From the NCBI GenBank assembly GCA_020444475.1, contig JAHLKV010000001.1:496001-560000 (forward strand): a stretch of 64,000 nt of DNA, in the 5' to 3' direction. The notes beneath the pieces were generated by a model. That model did not search any database and was not told where the DNA came from. It worked only from the letters and a program-made list of their open reading frames with translations. This DNA comes from a bacterium. GTDB lineage: Bacteria > Zixibacteria > MSB-5A5 > GN15 > FEB-12. Numbering within the stretch: position 1 is the first letter of the stretch; each line of letters begins with the position of its first letter. Positions 18,985 through 27,392 of this stretch are shown here, piece by piece. Made by a program: the position numbers and the translations under genes.

Positions 18985-19003
18985 CGGTCCCGAGCGGGGA
19001 CCG
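18985..19003 (-). other. Second stem-loop between the aprA stop and its terminator
   Basis: CGGTCCC and GGGACCG form a 7-bp stem with a 5-base loop 19 bases after the aprA stop codon. It has no U-run of its own and probably protects or reinforces the transcript end. Confidence 0.55.
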
Positions 19004-19022
19004 ACTATCGTGGATGTACGTA

Positions 19023-20945
19023 TCAGCCGCCGATCAGCTCGTGTTCCTGAGCCTTCGGATAGACATGCAACATCGGCCGCTTGATCATTTCCCACTCGTT
19101 CTTGCCGGGGATCCAGCGGCAGTTGGCGAAGCAGTGCCAGTCGTTCTCGTCCATCACCGGGAAGTCGGTGCGGCGGTAGTAACCCGGCCAGCGAGTCTCT
19201 TCACGGAAGAGAATCGTGCGGGTGTGGGCCTCGGCCTGCCACATACGCTGGACGTTTTCCCAGCAACGGAGCAGTTCGTGGAGGTCCTCAGCAGCCAGCT
19301 TCTCGGAGTCTTCCTTGAGGAAGGTCAACAGCTCGAGAGCACGGTCGAGACACGCCTTGTTGGTGGCGAACTGCGCGGAGACGCCGCCGACGTACTCGTC
19401 CATGATCTTCTGCAGACGGAACATGAACATCTTCGGCTTGATGTAGTGCGGGTTGATTTCCGGATCGGTCGTCTTACCCTTGAACTCTTCATAGATGTCC
19501 AGCGGTTTGAACTGATCCGCGAGCATCTTCTCGACGGCACCGCCGTCGACGGCCGGCTGGGTGTTGTTCTCAACGATGTACTTCACGGCAGCCTTACCGC
19601 AGATACGGCCTTCCGCATGCGAACCGGAGGAGAACTTGTGCGAGGAGGCGCCGGAAGCGTCACCGGCACAGAACATACCCTTGACGGTCGACATGTGGTT
19701 GTAACCCCAGAAGTACTCGCTCTTGGTCTCGCCGGTCTGAAGGTCTTCCGGACCGGAAACCCAGGCGCCGGAAGCGCCGGAGTGCGAACCGATGAAGTAC
19801 GGCTCGGCAGCGGCGATCTCGGAGGACTGCTTCTCGGGCTCGACGTTGTTGGCCGCCCACAGGATGGCCTGCGAGATGGTCATATCGAGGAAGTCTTCCC
19901 AGGCTTCCGCTTCGAGCTCTTTGAGTTTCTTCTTGGCGGCCTTCTCGTCACCGGCTTCGGCAGCGATCTTCTGGATCGCTTCGGCAGTGCGCATGAAGAT
20001 CGGGCCCTTGCCTTCCATCACATCGAGCATACCGAGCCAGTTACGAAGGTTGGCCGGGATCGGCTTGACCAGACCGTACGGCTTCCAGTTCTCGAGCTCG
20101 GGGCGACGCTCGACCATGTAGTTACCACCGTCGGAGTTGGTGGCCGCCGACTTGAACAGCAGGAACCAGGCGCCGACAGGACCGTAGGCGTCCTTGAAGC
20201 GGACCGGGATGAACCGGACTTCCTGCGAGGTCATTTCGGCGCCGGCGCGCAACGTGAAGTAGGCCGACGAACCGGAGTTCCACGGCGGATACCAGGCGCG
20301 GCCGAGACCTTCACCGGTGCTGCGCGGCTTGAAGACGTGCACGGCACCACCCATGCTGACGATCACCGCCTTCGCCTTGAAGACGTAGGCTTTGTTTTCG
20401 CGGGTCGAGAAACCGATCGCGCCGGCGATACGGTCGCCGTCAACAATCGGATCGGTGATGAAAATACGCTCGTAATATTCACCGCCGGCTTCCTGGAGCG
20501 CGTTCTTGGCGGCTTCAGCGACGATAACCTTGTAGGACTCGCCGTTGATCATGAGCTGCCAGCGACCTTCATGCACATAGCGACCGTCCGCATCTTTCCA
20601 GATCGGCAGGCCCCATTTCTCGAACAGATGCACGGAGGAGTCGACGTGACGGGCGATGTTCGCCACCAGGTCTTCACGGATGATACCCATCAGGTCCATG
20701 CGGACGTAATCGACATAATCCCGGATGGAGTTCTTGCCTTCGTGCAGGCCGACATACTGGTTGATCGCGGAGAGGCCCATCGCGACGGCGCCGGAGCGAT
20801 CCATCGCAGCCTTATCCACGAGCGTCACCTTGATGCCGTTTTTCTTGGCCCAATAGGAGGCCTCAACCGCCGCCCCACAGGCCGCCATGCCACCACCGAG
20901 GATCAGAAGGTCAGTGGTGACTTCCACTTTTTCGTACTTTGCCAT
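19023..20945 (-). CDS. aprA: Adenylylsulfate (APS) reductase alpha subunit
   Basis: 640 aa, normal AprA length. The N-terminal FAD-binding motif LLILGGGMAACGAAVEA (about 13-29) places it in the succinate dehydrogenase/fumarate reductase flavoprotein family. RDGAV/HEGRWQLMINGE and FRLQKIMDEYVGG segments are AprA-typical. Together with AprB it reduces APS to sulfite and AMP in the cytoplasm, taking electrons through the Qmo complex. It is the last gene of sat-aprB-aprA, 21 bp after aprB. Confidence 0.97.
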   Translation of the reverse strand: MAKYEKVEVTTDLLILGGGMAACGAAVEASYWAKKNGIKVTLVDKAAMDRSGAVAMGLSAINQYVGLHEGKNSIRDYVDYVRMDLMGIIREDLVANIARHVDSSVHLFEKWGLPIWKDADGRYVHEGRWQLMINGESYKVIVAEAAKNALQEAGGEYYERIFITDPIVDGDRIAGAIGFSTRENKAYVFKAKAVIVSMGGAVHVFKPRSTGEGLGRAWYPPWNSGSSAYFTLRAGAEMTSQEVRFIPVRFKDAYGPVGAWFLLFKSAATNSDGGNYMVERRPELENWKPYGLVKPIPANLRNWLGMLDVMEGKGPIFMRTAEAIQKIAAEAGDEKAAKKKLKELEAEAWEDFLDMTISQAILWAANNVEPEKQSSEIAAAEPYFIGSHSGASGAWVSGPEDLQTGETKSEYFWGYNHMSTVKGMFCAGDASGASSHKFSSGSHAEGRICGKAAVKYIVENNTQPAVDGGAVEKMLADQFKPLDIYEEFKGKTTDPEINPHYIKPKMFMFRLQKIMDEYVGGVSAQFATNKACLDRALELLTFLKEDSEKLAAEDLHELLRCWENVQRMWQAEAHTRTILFREETRWPGYYRRTDFPVMDENDWHCFANCRWIPGKNEWEMIKRPMLHVYPKAQEHELIGG

Positions 20946-20966
20946 TGTGTTCTTTCCTTCCGATTC

Positions 20967-21404
20967 CTACTTGATCGTGTAGACTTCCGACATGTTCAGC
21001 GCTTCCGGCTCCTGAGCGAGGACCTGCGAATTCAGGTCTTCGTGCGGCTTGTAGCCGCCGGCAGGCTGGGCCTGACCCTCGGCAGTCGTACGGATCGGGA
21101 ACTTGAACCGCTTCAGCATACCGTTGCGGAACTTAACGGTCCACATGATGCTGTCGGTCGACCGCATCGGGGTGACATTGGCTCCCATCGGAACAAAGTC
21201 AGCGTACCCGCGGACTTCGATCGCCTGAACCGGGCAGATCTTGACGCACGAGTAGCATTCCCAACACATCTCAGGCTCCCGGTTCCACGCCTTCATGGCG
21301 TCTTTGTCGAGGACCATAAGGTCGTTGGGACAGATGTACTGGCACGCTGTCTTGTCCAGAGCCTTACACCCATCACATTTCTCGGGGTTTACGAAGCTAG
21401 GCAT
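20967..21404 (-). CDS. aprB: APS reductase beta subunit
   Basis: 145 aa. Two [4Fe-4S] motifs are visible near residues 10-25 (EKCDGCKALDKTACQYICP) and 47-58 (MCWECYSCVKICPVQ). The long insertion in the first motif is typical of AprB. The C-terminal tail (after about 80) wraps AprA in known structures. AAGGAGGGTGTA before ATG 21404 is a strong ribosome-binding site. It passes electrons to the AprA FAD. Confidence 0.97.
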   Translation of the reverse strand: MPSFVNPEKCDGCKALDKTACQYICPNDLMVLDKDAMKAWNREPEMCWECYSCVKICPVQAIEVRGYADFVPMGANVTPMRSTDSIMWTVKFRNGMLKRFKFPIRTTAEGQAQPAGGYKPHEDLNSQVLAQEPEALNMSEVYTIK

Positions 21405-21455
21405 TACACCCTCCTTAACAGGATAGAAACTAAAAGGTCTTCGTGTACCTTACGC

Positions 21456-22682
21456 TTATTTCTTCTTGGCATCGCCGGTCGCGTGACCGTGCATTTTCAC
21501 TTCAACCTTGTCTTCATCTTTCAGTGAGGCGTAGTACTCGCGAAGGATCTTGAGCACTTCGGGCCGGCTGAACTCGGCCGGAACGTCGCCGCCCTCGGAG
21601 AGAGCCTTGCGAAGAGCCGTGCCGGAGAGGAACAAACGATCATCCTTGCCGTGCGGGCAGGTCTTCATCGAAGCCATGCCGCCGCACTTGTAGCACCAGA
21701 AGGTCCAGTCGATCGGCAGCATCTTGCACTCGAGAGCACCGTCCCAGAGCTTGAAGAAGATTTCCTGCGCGTCGAACGGACCATAGTAGTCGCCGACCCC
21801 AGCATGGTCGCGACCGATGATCATGTGCGTGCAGCCGAAGTTCTGGCGAAAGACGGCGTGCAGCAGACCTTCGCGCGGACCGGCATAGCGCATGTCGAGC
21901 GGGTAGCCGCCGGTAACGACGCGGTCCTTGACGAAGTAGTTGTCGACGAGCGTATTGATGCAGTTCACGCGCACGTCGGCCGGAATGTCACCCGGCTTCA
22001 GACCACCCACCAGCTGGTGGATATAGAGACCGTCGGAGACTTCCACGGCGATCTTGGCCAGATATTCGTGCGAGCGGTGCATGGGATTCCGAAGCTGCAG
22101 AGCGGCGATCGTCTTCCAACCCTTCTCTTCGAAAATCTCGCGGCTCTCGGCCGGGCGCTGGTAAATGTCACCGAACTTCTCGGGGAAATAGCTCTCGGAG
22201 AGAACCTTCACCGGACCGGCGATATTCCAGTCTTTCTGCGCCATGACCATCTTGACACCCGGGTGGGCATCATCGGTCGTGGTAAAAACATGCTGACACT
22301 CGAACTTCTTGTCGATCTGGTACGACTCGGTCACCTTCATGGTGCCCATAATCTCGTTCGTCTCACCGGAGATCAACGCGAAGTCGGTGCCGGGTTCGAT
22401 CTTGGAGTCGTGCGACAACGTGACCGGGATCGGCCAGAAGACGCCGTTCGCCAGCTTCATGTGCTCGCAAACACCCTTCCAGTCTTTCTGACCCATAAAC
22501 CCGTCCAGTGGCGTGAAGCCACCGATGCCGAGCATGATCAGGTCACCGGTCTCACGCGAACTCATCACTACCTTCGGCAGCGACTCGGCGCGTTTCAGTT
22601 CGGCTCCCTTCTCCGCTCCTTCGAGCATCAGGATCTTCAGCTTGTCACTGCCATGCGGCGGGATCAGCTTGGATGTAGCCAT
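21456..22682 (-). CDS. sat: Sulfate adenylyltransferase (ATP sulfurylase)
   Basis: 408 aa from ATG 22682; an in-frame ATG three codons earlier (22691) is possible, but AGGA is better spaced for 22682. The ATP-binding [11 protein letters not shown] is near residue 192 and a later [12 protein letters not shown] segment is the second ATP site. C-Y-K-C-G-G...T-C-P-H-G near residue 313 is the zinc-binding Cys/His set seen in several prokaryotic Sat proteins. It activates sulfate to APS. First gene of sat-aprB-aprA; the promoter is given separately. Confidence 0.97.
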   Translation of the reverse strand: MATSKLIPPHGSDKLKILMLEGAEKGAELKRAESLPKVVMSSRETGDLIMLGIGGFTPLDGFMGQKDWKGVCEHMKLANGVFWPIPVTLSHDSKIEPGTDFALISGETNEIMGTMKVTESYQIDKKFECQHVFTTTDDAHPGVKMVMAQKDWNIAGPVKVLSESYFPEKFGDIYQRPAESREIFEEKGWKTIAALQLRNPMHRSHEYLAKIAVEVSDGLYIHQLVGGLKPGDIPADVRVNCINTLVDNYFVKDRVVTGGYPLDMRYAGPREGLLHAVFRQNFGCTHMIIGRDHAGVGDYYGPFDAQEIFFKLWDGALECKMLPIDWTFWCYKCGGMASMKTCPHGKDDRLFLSGTALRKALSEGGDVPAEFSRPEVLKILREYYASLKDEDKVEVKMHGHATGDAKKK

Positions 22683-22741
22683 AGTGTTCATCCTATCCTT
22701 CTGTATGATCAGTGTGGTTCTATTACCTGTTATCGGCTCTC

Positions 22742-22759
22742 ATGTGACTTTTTTCACAA
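22742..22759. promoter_or_regulatory. Near-palindromic CRP/FNR-type site in the sat leader (ATGTGA-N6-TCACAA)
   Basis: The best palindrome of the set: ATGTGACTTTTTTCACAA, with 5 of 6 positions symmetric. It lies 60-77 bp upstream of the sat start and downstream of the predicted sat transcription start near 22811. A downstream position suggests repression or roadblocking, if the promoter call is right. Confidence 0.6.
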
Positions 22760-22817
22760 ACACCCATAAAGAATACAGGCTATATTTAGTCCTCTTCCCA
22801 TGATGGGGACTATGCCG

Positions 22818-22869
22818 AATCTATGTTTACCCCCCCAGACTGTCAAGCGAAAAGTACCTTTTTTCACAA
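22818..22869 (-). promoter_or_regulatory. sat-aprBA promoter with upstream TTGTGA site
   Basis: On the minus strand, TTGACA (22841-22846), a 17-bp spacer and TAGATT (22818-22823) form a sigma70-type promoter. TTGTGAAAAAAGGTACTT (22852-22869) lies 5 bp upstream of the -35 box. The same arrangement is found at qmoC and qmoA. The right half of this site is poor, so binding here may be asymmetric. Confidence 0.65.
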
Positions 22870-23256
22870 GTTTTTTCCGGGGGCAATGCCCTGAAATAGC
22901 GCACTTGCTGTAACTTAGCGCATTCCAACCCTGCCCGTTTTGCCCATGATTAGATATAAACCATGTAACCATAAGGCATTACTTGCGGCTCTTAGGCCGG
23001 CTTCGGACGAACCCTTCACCTGGTGACCACCCAGTCCCTCGACGGAACAGGTTTAGGGGGTTCTTTGTAGCCTGGTCGATCCACATGTCCACATCCGGGG
23101 TTCCCCTCCTCACTGCGAATCAGGGAACGGCCGGGAGACACCACCTTCTCTCTCAGACAACCGTCTGTGCTCGTAAGCTATTGTATTACAGCGTGCTCAG
23201 CGACTCGTATCAGGCGTGCCTGAAACACCATAGACAATGGTTTTCAGGGGCTTAGA
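22870..23256. other. Structured, gene-free part of the sat/qmoC divergent region
   Basis: About 390 bp with no gene I can defend; the in-frame stretches have no credible family or start. It is GC-rich and strongly self-complementary. An irregular stem can be drawn from 23022-23039 (GGTG, CCCAG, TCCCT) to 23122-23142 (AGGGA, CCGGG, CACC). A hairpin CCTGAAA-N2-CCAT...ATGG-N2-TTCAGG spans 23219-23248. This would fit a structured non-coding RNA on either strand, but no known Rfam-type signature is recognised. Confidence 0.35.
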
Positions 23257-23309
23257 TTGTGAAAAAAGTAACTATTTTTCTTGACAGTTTGGACCGATAG
23301 GTCTATTAT
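23257..23309 (+). promoter_or_regulatory. qmoC promoter with upstream TTGTGA site
   Basis: TTGACA (23281-23286), a 17-bp spacer and TATTAT (23304-23309) form a near-consensus sigma70 promoter; transcription should begin near 23316. TTGTGAAAAAAGTAACTA (23257-23274) lies exactly 6 bp before the -35 box, centred near -50. The qmoC ribosome-binding site AAGGAG precedes ATG 23381. Confidence 0.75.
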
Positions 23310-23380
23310 ACAGAACCAAAGAGACCGGCTTTTACATCCCGGTTTCGGCAGTAAGCACAGGCATACAAAGGAGTTGCGAT

Positions 23381-24556
23381 ATGGCTGCCAGACGACTGGT
23401 GGATCCGGATCTTGAAATGATCCGTGAAGTTAAGCGTGTCGGCGGAGATACGTTGAAGCGATGTTACCAGTGTGCTACCTGCTCGGTGGTTTGCTCCCTC
23501 TCCCCCGCCGATCGTCCGTTCCCCCGTAAGGAAATGATTCTGGCCCAGTGGGGCCAGCGGGATCAATTGGTGGCCGATCCCGATGTCTGGCTGTGTCATC
23601 AGTGCAATGATTGCAGCACCCGGTGTCCGCGCGGTGCTCGGCCGGGCGACGTCCTGGCCGCGGTTCGTTCCTATATATATGAGCACTATTCCTTTCCGCG
23701 TTTCATGGGTAAGGCGCTGGCGACCCCGGCCGCCCTGCCGTGGCTGATTCTCACTCCGATTCTGCTGCTGGCGGCGTCGGTTCTGGCGTTTGCGCCGCGG
23801 TTGGCCGATGGTTCGTTTGCGTTCCTGCACAGCGATATCGTCGATTTCAACATTTTTCTGCCCCACAGCTCGGTCGACGCCCTGTTTGTGCTGGGGAATA
23901 TTCTCGTGTTTTTCCTGGCGGCAGTCGGGTTTAAGCGGTTCTGGAGCGGCCTGCAGGCGGAAAGCCCGGGTAAACAGATGTCGTTTGTTTCCGGTTTGAT
24001 CCTGACCGCCAGGGAGATACTCGCTCACACGCGGTTTAAAGACTGCGAGGAGAACAAGCCGCGCGCCACGGCACACATGCTGTTGCTGTATGGATTTATC
24101 GGGGCAATGATCACTACCGGCTGCGTGTTCGTGTTCGTCTTCATCCCGCACTACCTGCACCTGCTCGGACTCGAGAGTATCAGCTCGTTTTTCGCGGTAC
24201 CGATCGACCTGCCGCACCCGGTGAAAATCCTCGGCGCCGTCAGCGGCGTCCTGCTGGTGATCGGCGGGGCGATGCTGATATCCCGCCGCTGGAGTAATCG
24301 CGACTCGGTAGGGGCCAACGGCTACACCGACTACCTGTTCCTGTACGTCATATTCATCGTCGGGCTGACCGGCATGCTCTCGTGGCTGGTCCGCTGGGCC
24401 GGTCTGGCGATCCCGGCATACACGATCTATTTCATCCATATGGTCAGTGTCTTCTTCCTGCTGTGGTATATGCCGTACTCGAAGTTTGCACATATGATCT
24501 ATCGAACGCTGGCGCTGGTTCACGCGCGACAGATTGCCCGGATGCCTCGCGGTTGA
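23381..24556 (+). CDS. qmoC: Quinone-interacting membrane-bound oxidoreductase subunit QmoC
   Basis: 391 aa. The N-terminal HdrC-like ferredoxin domain has two Cys motifs: CYQCATCSVVC (about 28-38) and CHQCNDCSTRC (about 71-81). The C-terminal half is an HdrE-like haem b membrane domain with about five to six helices (105-390). QmoC takes electrons from menaquinol and passes them to QmoA/B and APS reductase. Unusually it is not next to qmoAB (46028-49574) but faces away from sat-aprBA. A YeiH-family gene follows after 63 bp. Confidence 0.94.
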   Translation: MAARRLVDPDLEMIREVKRVGGDTLKRCYQCATCSVVCSLSPADRPFPRKEMILAQWGQRDQLVADPDVWLCHQCNDCSTRCPRGARPGDVLAAVRSYIYEHYSFPRFMGKALATPAALPWLILTPILLLAASVLAFAPRLADGSFAFLHSDIVDFNIFLPHSSVDALFVLGNILVFFLAAVGFKRFWSGLQAESPGKQMSFVSGLILTAREILAHTRFKDCEENKPRATAHMLLLYGFIGAMITTGCVFVFVFIPHYLHLLGLESISSFFAVPIDLPHPVKILGAVSGVLLVIGGAMLISRRWSNRDSVGANGYTDYLFLYVIFIVGLTGMLSWLVRWAGLAIPAYTIYFIHMVSVFFLLWYMPYSKFAHMIYRTLALVHARQIARMPRG

Positions 24557-24619
24557 TGATTCGCGGGCACGGGGCGACGACCAAATCTCAATCACCTTTC
24601 GACGGAAAGGCTGAGTGTC

Positions 24620-25948
24620 ATGAGTTCGGGCATCAGTTCTCTCTGGAAGCACGAAGACTGGTGGGCGGTCTGGTTCGGGTTTATCATTATCGGGCTGGCG
24701 CTCCTCCAGTGGCTGCCGAAAATCCCCAAAATTCACAAGTGGACGACATCGCCGCTCGACGCATTCCTCGTCATTAAGGATGGCGCCGCCACCGGCAATA
24801 TCCTTCTCCCGCTGCTGCTCCTGATGATCGGCCTGGCGGTGCTGACCGCAATTGGGATGGCGGTGATGAAAAGTGCTCCGGTCGGACGTTATGTGGCGGG
24901 CTTTGTCGGCATTTTCGTGCTGGCTTGTATCGCCTACTGGATCGCCAATCAGGCCGAAATCAAACACTGGGGGCTCAGCTACGCCCTCTGGGCACTGGTG
25001 CTGGGGCTCCTCATTTCCAACACGGTCGGAACCCCGAAGTGGCTGAAGGCTGGCGCCCAGACGGAGCTGTTCATCAAAACCGGCCTGGTGCTCATGGGCG
25101 CGGAGATTCTGTTCAAGAAAATACTCGCGCTTGGTGCGCCCGGCCTGATGGTGGCCTGGATCGTCACGCCGATCGTCGTGCTCTTCATGTGGCATTTCGG
25201 GGTCAAAAACCTCAAGATGAAAAACAAGGAACTGGTGATCATCATCGCCTGCGCGACCTCGGTGTGTGGTGTTTCTGCAGCTATCGCAGTCGCGGCCGCC
25301 TGCTGTGCCAGGAAAGAGGACCTGACACTGGCGGTTGGCATGACGTTGATTTTCACGGTTCTGATGATGTTTTTCATGCCGCTGGGTATTCAGTGGGTGG
25401 GGATGAATCCGATCCTCGGCGCCGCCTGGATGGGCGGCACGATTGACTCGACCGGCGCCGTGGTGGCGGCAGGTTCGATGCTTGGCCCCGAGGCAGAGAA
25501 GGTCGCCGCCGTCGTGAAGATGATCCAGAACGTGCTGATCGGCGTGCTGGCGTTTGTCGTGGCAATCTACTGGGTGACTGTCGTGCAGCGCACCGACCAG
25601 TGCACGAGGCCCAATCCGATGGAGATCTGGTATCGATTCCCGAAGTTCGTGATCGGCTTCGTGGCAGCATCACTGCTGTTTTCTTTCGTGGTCGTCCCGG
25701 CCTACGGAGGGGATTTCACTATCGTCGAGAACACCATTCTGAATCCGGTGACCGAAGTGTTCCGAAGCTGGTTTTTCTGTCTGGCGTTCGTGGCAATCGG
25801 TTTGGAGTCCAATTTCAAAGATCTGACCAGCCGGATGGAACGAGGCAAACCAATGATTTTGTACGCCACCGGGCAGACGTTCAACCTCATCCTGACAATA
25901 CTGGTTGCCTGGCTGGCCTTTATGGTGTTATTTCCGCATGCCGTTTGA
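24620..25948 (+). CDS. YeiH/UPF0324-family membrane transporter (putative sulfate exporter family)
   Basis: 442 aa, about 11 to 12 membrane helices. Family-typical segments include KTGLVLMGAEILFKKI, ACATSVCGVSAAIAVAAA and GLESNFKDLTSRM. Proteins of this family are annotated as putative sulfate exporters, although direction and substrate are not established. Its place behind qmoC makes transport of sulfate, sulfite or another sulfur anion a fair inference. It ends 34 bp before a small membrane protein gene. Confidence 0.88.
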   Translation: MSSGISSLWKHEDWWAVWFGFIIIGLALLQWLPKIPKIHKWTTSPLDAFLVIKDGAATGNILLPLLLLMIGLAVLTAIGMAVMKSAPVGRYVAGFVGIFVLACIAYWIANQAEIKHWGLSYALWALVLGLLISNTVGTPKWLKAGAQTELFIKTGLVLMGAEILFKKILALGAPGLMVAWIVTPIVVLFMWHFGVKNLKMKNKELVIIIACATSVCGVSAAIAVAAACCARKEDLTLAVGMTLIFTVLMMFFMPLGIQWVGMNPILGAAWMGGTIDSTGAVVAAGSMLGPEAEKVAAVVKMIQNVLIGVLAFVVAIYWVTVVQRTDQCTRPNPMEIWYRFPKFVIGFVAASLLFSFVVVPAYGGDFTIVENTILNPVTEVFRSWFFCLAFVAIGLESNFKDLTSRMERGKPMILYATGQTFNLILTILVAWLAFMVLFPHAV

Positions 25949-25982
25949 TTAAGAGAAAACCGACCGCAGGAAAGCAGGCATC

Positions 25983-26324
25983 GTGAGACTGAGGAACTGG
26001 CACAAACTTGTACTGGGGGTCGCCGGACTATTCATTGCCGTCCTGTTCCTCAGCTCCGGTCTCACGCCTCCCGGTCCGGCCGGCGAAGTGCTTCGCCACA
26101 ATCAGGCCGAAGATATCGACGCCTCTCCCTTCTTCTACGGTGATGTCGAGAACATGTCCGAGTATGAGGCCGGGGTCGCCGCGATGCGTGACTCGGCTGA
26201 GGCGGCCGCAGCATCAGACACCACGGAAAAGGCCGCCGAACCAAAAAGCGATTCGACGACCGAACGACCTTCTCCGAAAGTGAGTGGCAAGGTCTGCGAC
26301 CCGATCAAGGGTGAGTGCTTGTAG
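25983..26324 (+). CDS. Small single-pass membrane protein, unknown
   Basis: 113 aa from a GTG start at 25983. One hydrophobic segment (about 8-25, LVLGVAGLFIAVLFLSSG) follows a basic start, so it is anchored in the membrane with the rest outside. The middle is acidic and alanine/serine rich, probably disordered, and it ends with K-V-C-D-P-I-K-G-E-C-L, where two cysteines could form a disulfide or bind a ligand. It ends the qmoC-yeiH operon. No family is recognised. Confidence 0.65.
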   Translation: MRLRNWHKLVLGVAGLFIAVLFLSSGLTPPGPAGEVLRHNQAEDIDASPFFYGDVENMSEYEAGVAAMRDSAEAAAASDTTEKAAEPKSDSTTERPSPKVSGKVCDPIKGECL

Positions 26325-26337
26325 ACATCACTGGAGT

Positions 26338-26365
26338 GTCATGCTTCGACTCCGCTCAGCATGAC
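26338..26365. repeat. Palindromic element between convergent operons
   Basis: GTCATGCT and AGCATGAC form an 8-bp stem around a 12-base loop in the 85-bp gap between the qmoC operon and hemB. The sequence looks like a dispersed REP-like palindrome and could also stop both transcripts. Only one copy is in the window. Confidence 0.5.
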
Positions 26366-26409
26366 GTCGGTGCGATAAACCAGTTTCTCCTTCGACGAGC
26401 AGACCCAGT

Positions 26410-27387
26410 CTATCCCTCAGCCAACCACTTCGCAGCATCGCAGGCGTGATAGGTGATGATCATGTCGGCGCCGGCTCGCTTGATCGAAGTCAGTATCTCC
26501 AGTGCCAGTCTTCGCTCGTCGGCAAGTCCCGCCGCAGCCATCTGCTTCACCATCGCATACTCGCCGCTGACATTGTAGGCGGCCAGCGGCAGATCGAACC
26601 GGTTGCGCGCCTCACGGATGATGTCGAGGTACGACAACGCCGGCTTCACCATGACGATATCGGCTCCCTCATCGATATCCTCCTCGATTTCACGCATAGC
26701 TTCGCGGAAGTTCGGCGGGTCCATCTGATACGTCGAGCGGTCTCCGAATTGCGGCGCTGAGTCAACCGCCTCGCGGAACGGACCGTAAAACGCCGAGCAG
26801 TACTTGGCGGCGTACGACATGATGGGGATGTCTTCGAACCCTTCGTTGTCGAGATGCGAGCGAAGTGCCTCGACCCTGCCGTCCATCATATCCGATGGCG
26901 CTACTATGTCGGCGCCGGCTTTGGCATGACTGACCGCCTGGCGCGCCAATTGGGCGATAGTCAGATCGTTGTCGACTGTCTGGTTCTTGATGATCCCGCA
27001 GTGGCCGTGGTCGGTGTATTCGCACAGGCAGACATCGGTGATGAGCAGTATGTCAGGTATCTTGTTCTTGATTTCCTTGATCGCCCGCTGTATGACGCCG
27101 TCGCTGGAAACCGAGTCCGAACCCCTGGCATCCTTGTGCTTCGGCGTCCCGAACAGGATGATGCCACCCAGCCCAAGCTGATGGGCGCGGGCTGCCTGCT
27201 CGGCCATCATCGAGATCGGGTAGTTGGCGACTCCCGGCATCGATTCGATCGGCTCCGGTTCGGAGACCAGATCGCTCACGAAAATCGGGTATATGAAATC
27301 CGACGGGTGCAGCTGCGTTTCCTGCACCAGCCTTCGGATAGCTTTCGTTCGCCGCAGTCTGCGCGGTCGCGATTCGGGAAACGGCAT
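26410..27387 (-). CDS. hemB: Delta-aminolevulinic acid dehydratase (porphobilinogen synthase)
   Basis: 325 aa, full length. The zinc site C-L-C-E-Y-T-D-H-G-H-C is near residue 120. The two active-site lysines are in YAAKYCSAFYGPFR (about 197) and MVKPALSYLDI (about 250). It joins two 5-aminolevulinate molecules to porphobilinogen. It is the last gene of the long dsr/siroheme array and lies 5 bp after cobA/hemD. The Cys-type metal site indicates a Zn-dependent enzyme. Confidence 0.97.
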   Translation of the reverse strand: MPFPESRPRRLRRTKAIRRLVQETQLHPSDFIYPIFVSDLVSEPEPIESMPGVANYPISMMAEQAARAHQLGLGGIILFGTPKHKDARGSDSVSSDGVIQRAIKEIKNKIPDILLITDVCLCEYTDHGHCGIIKNQTVDNDLTIAQLARQAVSHAKAGADIVAPSDMMDGRVEALRSHLDNEGFEDIPIMSYAAKYCSAFYGPFREAVDSAPQFGDRSTYQMDPPNFREAMREIEEDIDEGADIVMVKPALSYLDIIREARNRFDLPLAAYNVSGEYAMVKQMAAAGLADERRLALEILTSIKRAGADMIITYHACDAAKWLAEG

Positions 27388-27392
27388 GCGAT

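Noticed and set aside
18933..21527. A very long plus-strand reading frame (864 codons)
   Set aside because: It lies antisense to aprA and aprB, whose families are certain; it is a by-product of GC-rich codon use.
21456..22682. Q-L-R-N-P in ATP sulfurylase instead of the Q-T-R-N-P common in sulfate reducers
   Set aside because: Leu at this place is normal in other ATP sulfurylases, so it is not a defect.
22983..23255. Possible 90-codon plus-strand gene upstream of qmoC
   Set aside because: No ribosome-binding site, no family-like composition, and it overlaps strong RNA secondary structure and the qmoC regulatory site.
23306..25195. Long minus-strand frame of 629 codons
   Set aside because: Antisense to qmoC and the YeiH-type gene; composition is His/Arg/Gln rich as expected of a shadow frame.
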